Source: Rubrobacter sp. (GTDB lineage: Bacteria; Actinomycetota; Rubrobacteria; Rubrobacterales; Rubrobacteraceae). Taken from it: a stretch of 15,571 bases of DNA. The notes below the pieces were generated by a model, which was not told where the DNA came from, did not search any database, and saw only the letters and a program-made list of their open reading frames with translations. The position numbers and the translations under genes are program-made. Positions 15,165-15,571 of the stretch are shown here, one piece after another; position 1 is the stretch's first letter; the number at the start of each line of letters is the position of its first letter. The stretch spans positions 1 through 15,571 of the forward strand of contig JADDPR010000545.1 of NCBI GenBank assembly GCA_016781775.1, given 5' to 3'.

Positions 15165-15554
15165 CTAATGAATCAACTCGACCCGTACCCTGAGCCCCAG
15201 GTCGGCCCATGCACGATCCGCCGTGAGAGCCGTGAGGTCCAGGGAAGCGGCGAGGGCAAGACAGGTACGGTCGGCGAGCGAGAGGCCCGCGGCACGGGTA
15301 AGCGGTCTCAAACGCGCGATCTTCAGCGCCTGCATCTCGTCGAGGGGATGCACCACCAGACCTTCTCCGAGAACCCCACCCTCCACCATCGCTCGCCTCG
15401 TGTGCTCCGGATCTCCGCCTCCCTCAACGACCCTGGTCAGCACCTCCGCCCAGTTCACGGAGCTGATCAGAGCTCCCGCGACAAAAGCTTCTTCGACGAC
15501 TTCACCGCCAGGTTCGTCCCTTAGATAAGCGAGCACTGCCGAGGCGTCGAGCAC
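15165..15554 (-). CDS. PIN-domain ribonuclease, VapC-like toxin
   Basis: This 129-residue PIN-domain protein is probably the toxin of a VapBC-type toxin-antitoxin pair, cutting RNA with Mg2+. The acidic metal-binding residues are all in place: D3 (VLDASAVLAYL), E37 (NWAEVL), D95 (LSLADRTCLALA) and D113 (TADRAW). The chosen start is GTG 15554. GAAGGA lies 11 nt upstream at the window edge, and the frame stays open to the edge (RTLNV before it), so a start a few residues further out is possible. An upstream frame ends EGL-TGA at 15562-15560 and could be the antitoxin, but too little is visible to say. The substrate-binding protein gene follows after 102 bp. Confidence 0.87.
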   Translation of the reverse strand: MLDASAVLAYLRDEPGGEVVEEAFVAGALISSVNWAEVLTRVVEGGGDPEHTRRAMVEGGVLGEGLVVHPLDEMQALKIARLRPLTRAAGLSLADRTCLALAASLDLTALTADRAWADLGLRVRVELIH

Positions 15555-15571
15555 GACATTCAGAGTCCTTC

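Noticed and set aside
12984..15524. An 846-codon plus-strand frame across the GlcG-like, substrate-binding protein and PIN genes
   Set aside because: All three genes beneath it are recognisable on the minus strand. The plus-strand translation is Arg/Val/Leu-rich with no domain, a typical antisense artefact at high GC.

Overview
The window is a dense, very GC-rich bacterial chromosome segment. Genes are packed with short gaps, third codon positions are strongly G/C, and both strands carry long antisense open frames that are composition artefacts. Protein types suggest a deep-branching actinobacterium of the Rubrobacter kind. The evidence is a stand-alone trpG-trpD-trpC cluster, a glutathione-type (not mycothiol-type) formaldehyde pathway, a ParB-fold protein of a kind I associate with such genomes, and a promoter style compatible with leaderless mRNAs. 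The taxonomy is inference.

Layout. 1-96: gene-free, somewhat structured DNA downstream of trpC. 97-2487 (minus): trpG, trpD and trpC, tightly coupled, for the anthranilate-to-indole-glycerol-phosphate part of tryptophan synthesis; trpE, trpF, trpB and trpA are not here. 2542-4007 (plus): an ornithine cyclodeaminase/mu-crystallin-family NAD(P) enzyme coupled by a TAATG overlap to a DUF2199 protein. 4008-4495: the only stretch over 300 bases without an intact gene; it holds the C-terminal remnant of a metallophosphoesterase. 4496-7860 (plus): a GH31 alpha-glucosidase followed by a membrane-anchored alpha/beta hydrolase. 7871-8947 (minus): a beta-phosphoglucomutase-like HAD hydrolase and a small three-helix membrane protein. 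9044-10168 (plus): an MFS exporter-like transporter. 10231-10755 (minus): a ParB-like protein. 10953-12924 (plus): frmA-frmB, for glutathione-dependent formaldehyde oxidation. A perfect 17-bp hairpin separates these from 12993-15062 (minus), a GlcG/HbpS-like protein downstream of an ABC-type substrate-binding protein. 15165-15554 (minus): a VapC-like PIN protein at the edge.

The most unusual point is in the substrate-binding protein. Its frame is intact over 540 codons except for one in-frame TGA at 14559-14561. A compact GC hairpin starts 12 nt after that TGA, where a bacterial SECIS element would sit. It is either a fresh nonsense mutation or a candidate selenocysteine codon, and the sequence alone cannot decide. 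A second recurring signal is a TANNNT hexamer exactly 6 nt before the start codon of three neighbouring genes (8521, 8947, 9044), with a looser case at trpG, which is the layout expected for leaderless transcripts.
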